NCBI GenBank assembly: GCA_001414345.1
Contig: LLCB01000662.1
Span: forward strand, 1-13,495
DNA from: Hymenoscyphus infarciens
Taxonomy: Eukaryota > Ascomycota > Leotiomycetes > Helotiales > Helotiaceae
Reading direction: 5' to 3'
DNA: 13,495 nucleotides
Shown here: one piece after another, positions 9,603 to 13,495 of the stretch
How positions within the stretch are numbered: position 1 is the stretch's first letter
How the letters are laid out: each line of letters begins with the position of its first letter
Made by a program: the position numbers and the translations under genes
The notes under the pieces: generated by a model
Told to the model about the DNA's origin: nothing
Databases searched by the model: none
Seen by the model: only the letters and a program-made list of their open reading frames with translations

Positions 9603-10715
9603 ATTTAAATTATAGATTCCTTTTTAATTAATATAAGATTATACTACTACTTATATATAAAAGTTATATACTTTCTTAGTTAAGAATAAGGTTAATTCGT
9701 TTTCTAGCTAGTCTAAGTATTTACTATTAGTTATCTTCTAAGTTCCTTTAATTATTTTAGTAAGTATTATAATTATTATATTAGTATCTTTAACCTAGAA
9801 AACATTAATAGTATAGCTATCTCCTAATAGCCTAGCCTTTATAAGGTTAGATTTAGGTTCTAGTTTAAGTAGTCTTATAAGTTTAAATCTATCTTTAAGA
9901 GACTAATTATAAAGCTAAAGTAAAGATATCTTAAGCTTTATATTTACTAATATATTAGCTAGAGAAAAGTCCTCTTATTCTATTATACTTATAATAAGTT
10001 ACTTAGCTTTCTTTATTACTATCTTCTTTTTTAGACTAGGAGTAGAGAGTTAGAGTAATAGCTTCTATATAGGTATAGTATCTTTTATAATATTATTTTT
10101 ATATTCTTTAACTATAAATACTCTATATTTTCTTTTCTTAGTTAGTCTACTAGAAGGTTCTATAAAAAAGATACTACTTAAGATCCTTATATTTAACTAC
10201 TTCTCTATTACTAATACTTTAACTTCTTATAATTATATTAGAGTTAATATATTTATTAGTACTTATATTTCTACCTCTATTCTATATATATATCTTTTAT
10301 TATAAACTATATTTAAATCTCTAGTATTCTACTTATTAATAATAGAATTAGATATATTAACTATCTACTTTAGTAATACTTAAGTAACTATAACGCTATC
10401 TAATATTAATCTATTCTAAATTATCTAAGTTTCTTAGCTAGTTACTAGATTATTATCTATTACTAATTATCTAAAGCTAGCTCTATCTTAATTTATCTAC
10501 TAGAGCCTAATACTATAATAATTTCTTATATTATTTAAAAAGAGTTATCTCTTTTAATTCTCTTAAAACTAATAACCTTATAAGTTTTATTAGAAGTATT
10601 AGTTTTAATTATAGTAAAGCTCTACTATATAAGCTTATATTATATAATTTTAATTCTATTTATCTTATTATTTCTATTATTTAACTTTTAATAACTATTT
10701 AGATAAAAAGGTTTT

Positions 10716-10757
10716 ATAGTCTCTAAAACTATAACCTTCCTTTCTATAAGTATAGTA
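10716..10757 (-). other. Gag CCHC zinc knuckle with all four ligands read as Tyr
   Basis: The frame reads Y-Y-T-Y-R-K-E-G-Y-S-F-R-D-Y. The four ligand positions, at codons starting 10,757, 10,748, 10,733 and 10,718, have exact C-x2-C-x4-H-x4-C spacing. Each Tyr codon is one RIP transition away from Cys (TGY) or His (CAY). The K-E-G-H context is typical of nucleocapsid knuckles that bind genomic RNA. Confidence 0.82.
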
Positions 10758-10840
10758 TATAAATAGCTTTCTTAGACTAAACTAAGTATTAGGTCTAAGA
10801 ACGAAAGCCGTGTTAATACTAACTAGTGCTATGTTTCTAT

Positions 10841-10882
10841 TTCCTTCTTAAGAAGGAATTTGATTTTAGCTTTAAAAAGCTA
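10841..10882. repeat. Palindrome and hairpin inside gag
   Basis: TTCCTTCTTAAGAAGGAA (10,841-10,858) is a perfect 18-base palindrome. Nearby, TAGCTT and AAGCTA (10,867-10,882) form a second short hairpin. The surrounding 90 bases retain several TpG and CpA sites that are missing elsewhere. They lie inside the gag frame just upstream (in the sense direction) of the zinc knuckle. Function unknown; the structure may be incidental to the coding sequence. Confidence 0.5.
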
Positions 10883-12041
10883 AGGTCTACTTTATAAGAG
10901 AGTTAATAAAAGCTTTTATAGTAGCTATATAGCGATTATTCTTTTCTTAATCTATCTTTATAAACTTTTATATTTAATTAAATTCTAGTTATAATTCTAA
11001 GTTATCTACTTCTAAATATATATTAGCTACCTCTACTACTCTTAGGTTATAGTTATCTAATCCTTTAATAGTAGTCTTTATATTTTAGATTAAGGATTTA
11101 ATCTTAATAATTCTTAATATTACTTTATTAGAATAAACTACTATTCTTATTAGTTCTTTATTAAGTCTCTTAATAGCTTACTTATATAGCTAGGCTTCTA
11201 TAGTATTAGGTAAATCCTACTTAATATCTTATATTTCTATATAGTACTTATAAAGAGGGTATCTATTCTAATTTAAAGATGTTATCTTATCTATTACTAA
11301 TTCTACTTTATCTTCTCTATTCTTCTAAAAAAATCTATTAATTAATAAAGCCTTTAACTTCTTAAAGTCTTCTTTAATAGCTTATAAGAAGCTTTAAACA
11401 TATCTAGTAGCCTCTTTATAATAATTAGATATTATAATTAAAGACTTCTCTTCTTTTAATATAACTAGATTATTATAATTAGCTTTTATAATATATTTTA
11501 TAAAAGTTAAGAATATCTCTATGTCTTTATATAGTAAACTATAAAATAGTAGAACTAATACTATAGATAATATGTTTAACTTAGTAGCGATTTTCCTCTA
11601 AAATAGTAATAGTCCTTTATTTAGTAAAAGAGTATTTCTAACTATAGCTAAGTTTCCTTTCTCTATTAGTAATAAGTCTAATATAATAGATGTTTTTATT
11701 AAGAATTCTTAGATAGCTTATTCTAAGAGTATTAGCTATACTTTTATACTCTACTTAAGTACTAGTAAACTCTTACTTTTAAAATATATATTAGCTATTA
11801 TTCTCTTATCTTTAAAATCGAATTATAATAGTATAGGAGATTCTAAGTTAGACTTTATAAAGTATAAGCTATTATAGGAAGGTTCTTTAAATTTATTAAA
11901 AGGAGTTTCTTTAAATAGTAATCTATCTTTAGTTAATATAGATAAAGTTAAAAGACTATTTATTAAAAGAGAAGATAACCTCTTAAAAGTATAGTAGTAG
12001 ATTATTTTCTTCTTTCTACTTTATATAGAAGTTATGTCTAT

Positions 12042-12310
12042 ATATAGTTTTAAAAGCTAAATTAATTACTACTAATAATACTTATAGATTTTAAATATTT
12101 TTATTATTTATAGTATTATAGATATATACTATTCTTTTAGTTCTAATATTCTAATATACCTTATATATACTTTTTCTATAATAGTAGATATCTAATATTA
12201 TAAGTAGATTTAAGAGTTTCTAGTACTAACGCTTAATTCCTTAATTTAGAGAATAAAATTTCGATTTTAAAGTTAATAGACTAATACGTTTATTAGATAA
12301 TTTAGAGATT
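12042..12310 (-). other. 5' untranslated leader of the retrotransposon
   Basis: About 270 bases between the 5' (right) LTR and the gag start. A tRNA primer-binding site should begin next to 12,310. I see no TGG there, but RIP would turn TGG into TAG or TAA, and the sequence next to the LTR (AATCTCTAAATTATC on the minus strand) gives no tRNA match I recognise. Self-priming cannot be excluded. Confidence 0.5.
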
Positions 12311-12496
12311 TGTTACCTTACTAAGAACACTATTTATATAGTAGTAGCCTAGTATCTAGAGATAAAGGTTAAAGTATTATATTATATAGAGATAATAAAA
12401 GAGGAGACTAGCTATAAAAGGCTTTAAATATCTAAGTATAGGTAAAGTGAATTATTAGGCTAGATAAGCGCCGAAGCGATTATTACCTTAATAATA
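12311..12496 (-). repeat. Right LTR (5' LTR of the minus-strand element)
   Basis: Matches 696-883 in the same orientation. On the plus strand it begins TGTTACC, so on the minus strand it ends GGTAACA. Its minus-strand start reads TATTATTAAGG, which is TGTTATTAAGG after one RIP change. The termini are therefore TGTTA...TAACA, a classical retroviral-type LTR pair. This copy is more mutated than the left one. It should contain the element promoter, but I cannot assign a TATA box confidently in such AT-rich DNA. Confidence 0.85.
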
Positions 12497-12713
12497 TACT
12501 ACCTCGGAAAGCACTATAGGTATATAAAAAGAAGCGAGCCCGAGCCTTAGGAGAGCTAGGTTATAACGTTATAACTAGCTCTTCTAAGGGCTATATGACT
12601 CGTCTAACGTTAGTATAACTACGTCGCCTTTTGAGCTTTGTTAGCGCGTAGGTATTACGTATAAAATCGGCCTTTAACAGTATTAAAAGAAACGTAACTA
12701 AAAGGACTAAAAA
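12497..12713. repeat. Right arm of foldback/MITE-like element (inverted repeat)
   Basis: Reverse-complement partner of 484-694, about 217 bp, ending in GACTAAAAA. It retains GCGAGCCCGAGCC, TATAACGTTATAACTAGC, ATATGACTCGTCTAACGTTA and GCCTTTTGAGCTTTG. It carries more TA in place of CA or TG than the left arm. The internal limit is placed where the LTR ends. Confidence 0.85.
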
Positions 12714-12721
12714 GTATTATA
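12714..12721. other. Right target-site duplication of the foldback element
   Basis: GTATTATA, matching GTATTACA at 476-483 apart from one C-to-T in a CA context. Confidence 0.6.
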
Positions 12722-12859
12722 TATTATTTAATTAAATATATATTTCTATATATACATTTAGTAGATAATAGAGTAGAAGGCTTAAAAGAGATAAGTTCTA
12801 GAGATATTTAATATATAATAGAATAAAAGATTTATATTTTAAATAATTAATAAACTAGA
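12722..12859. other. AT-rich spacer, no feature seen
   Basis: About 140 bases of AT-rich, largely non-repetitive sequence between the foldback element and the right palindrome array. No frame, promoter or repeat could be supported. Confidence 0.6.
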
Positions 12860-13495
12860 AGGTTTTTAGTCTATAATAGACTAAAAGTAGATGGTTTTTA
12901 GTCTATAATAGACTAAAAGTAAGTGGTTTTTAGTCTATAATAGACTAAAAGTATATAAATAAATAATTAATTTATTAGAAAGAATATATATAAGAGGACT
13001 TTTAGTCTATTATATAGTAAAAGTAGATAGTTTCTAGTATATAATAGACTAAAAGTAGATAAATAAATAATTAATTTATTAGAAAGGTTATATAAAAGAG
13101 GACTTTTAGTCTATTATAGACTAAAAGTAGATAGTTTTTAGTCTATAATAGACTAAAAGTAGGTGGTTTTTAGTCTATAATAGACTAAAAGTAAGTGGTT
13201 TTTAGTCTATAATAGACTAAAAGCATATAAATAAATAATTAGTTAATTAGAAAGGTTATATAAAAGAGGACCTTTTAGTCTATTATAGACTAAAAGTAGA
13301 TAGTTTCTAGTATATAATAGACTAAAAGTAGGTGGTTTTCAGTCTATAATAGACTAAAAGTATATAATAAATAATTAGTTAATTATAAAAGTTATATAAA
13401 AGAGGACCTTTTAGTCTATTATAGACTAAAAGTAGGTGGTTTTTAGTCTATAATAGACTAAAAGCATATAAATAAATAATTAGTTAATTAGAAAG
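12860..13495. repeat. Right flanking array of short palindromes
   Basis: About fourteen variants of the TTTTAGTCTATAATAGACTAAAA unit, the first perfect copy at 12,864-12,886. They alternate with the same AT-rich spacer (ATAAATAAATAATTAGTTAATTAGAAAGG, then TATATAAAAGAGGAC) seen at the left. Units here are better preserved than in the inner part of the left array. The array runs off the window end, so its true extent is unknown. No coding is supported. Confidence 0.9.

Larger units (their letters stand above)
8640..12041 (-). pseudogene. gag: Gypsy gag and aspartic protease remnant, one frame
   Basis: A minus-strand frame (codon first bases leaving remainder 2 on division by 3) runs from about 12,041 to about 8,640, roughly 1,130 codons, with no visible indel. 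Rows at 11,101, 11,401, 11,461, 11,521, 11,641 and 11,881 contain no stop at all. It contains a capsid-like motif D-L-P-N-T-I-E-A (11,193-11,216), a CCHC knuckle (10,716-10,757), a Gln/Asn-rich linker (about 10,500-10,680) and a retroviral-type protease (about 9,360-9,600). The start is chosen at a former ATG (now ATA) at 12,041, followed by D-I-T-S-I; an alternative lies at 12,035. Gag would package the RNA and the protease would cleave the polyprotein. The 3' limit is uncertain; reverse transcriptase continues in the -1 frame. Confidence 0.78.
696..12496 (-). mobile_element. Ty3/Gypsy-type LTR retrotransposon, full length, RIP-killed, about 11.8 kb
   Basis: The element has direct LTRs of about 186-188 bp, a purine tract beside the left LTR, and minus-strand remains of gag, protease, reverse transcriptase, RNase H and integrase in that order. 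Integrase after RNase H is the Ty3/Gypsy arrangement (Copia has it before reverse transcriptase). Fungal Gypsy elements are usually about 5-8 kb; the excess here is mainly a third long frame 3' of pol. All damage I can see is C:G to T:A transition, and the frames stay in register over kilobases. The bases flanking the insertion, TTCTA (691-695) and TACTA (12,497-12,501), match at 4 of 5 positions and are a possible target duplication. Confidence 0.88.
484..12713. mobile_element. Foldback (MITE-like) element split by a nested LTR retrotransposon
   Basis: The two arms are inverted relative to each other, whereas the sequence just inside them (about 696-883 and 12,311-12,496) is repeated in the same orientation. 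A single large TIR transposon would have both inner parts inverted, so I read this as two elements. Removing the LTR element leaves about 428 bp, almost entirely palindromic, typical of a non-autonomous foldback or MITE. The 8-bp duplications on each side support transposition of the outer unit. No transposase was found, so the superfamily is open. Confidence 0.75.

Noticed and set aside
900..12240. Mitochondrial or AT-rich protist DNA
   Set aside because: A uniformly AT-rich genome would not lack CpA and TpG so specifically while keeping CpT and ApG, and the repeat pairs differ largely by C:G to T:A transitions.
900..12240. Scattered plus-strand open frames
   Set aside because: They are short and show no family motifs. 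The minus strand alone carries the ordered retrotransposon domains, and the C-over-G excess on the plus strand fits purine-rich coding on the minus strand.
12042..12310. tRNA primer-binding site next to the 5' LTR
   Set aside because: No TGG or recognisable tRNA 3'-end complement is visible; RIP may have destroyed it, so none is annotated.
484..12713. One large TIR DNA transposon of 12.2 kb
   Set aside because: The subterminal repeats are direct, not inverted, and have LTR-type termini (TGTTA...TAACA) with a polypurine tract. The interior holds gag, protease, reverse transcriptase, RNase H and integrase, and no transposase.

Overview
The window looks like heterochromatin from a filamentous ascomycete that has undergone repeat-induced point mutation (RIP). 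Between about 0.9 and 12.2 kb, CpA and TpG dinucleotides are almost absent (a few dozen by eye), TpA is in large excess and G+C is roughly one fifth. That is the signature of CpA-to-TpA mutation on both strands. No open host gene, rRNA, tRNA or CRISPR array is visible.

The layout is nested. (1) Positions 1-475 and about 12,860-13,495 are arrays of a short palindrome built on TTTTAGTC...GACTAAAA, with AT-rich spacers. (2) Between them is a small foldback (MITE-like) element with inverted arms 484-694 and 12,497-12,713. It is flanked by an 8-bp target duplication that differs only by one C-to-T change. (3) Near the centre of this foldback element sits an LTR retrotransposon of about 11.8 kb (696-12,496) on the minus strand. 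Its LTRs are about 186-188 bp, and a purine tract abuts the left (3') LTR.

I read the minus strand while allowing for RIP: TAA/TAG standing for former Gln, Trp or Arg codons, Tyr for Cys or His, Asn for Asp, Ile for Met. Three long frames without visible indels appear, in element order. The first is gag plus an aspartic protease (about 12,041 to 8.6 kb), with a gag-like capsid motif, a CCHC knuckle at exact spacing, and a D-G-G protease. The second is pol (about 8.6 to 4.25 kb), with reverse transcriptase, RNase H and a DD35E integrase ending in a GPY/F-like motif; this is the Ty3/Gypsy order. The third is an additional open frame of about 1,100 codons (about 4,310 to 882), rich in Lys, Glu, Leu, Gln and Asn and coiled-coil-like, between integrase and the 3' LTR. 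I do not recognise it. Pol lies in the -1 frame relative to gag-protease.

The simplest history is as follows. A foldback element with ends resembling the neighbouring array inserted there. A complete, unusually large Gypsy element then inserted into its middle. RIP then killed the retrotransposon by point mutation alone, leaving its frames traceable. The unidentified third frame and its size are the main novelty. All boundaries of decayed frames are approximate because start and stop codons are themselves RIP targets.
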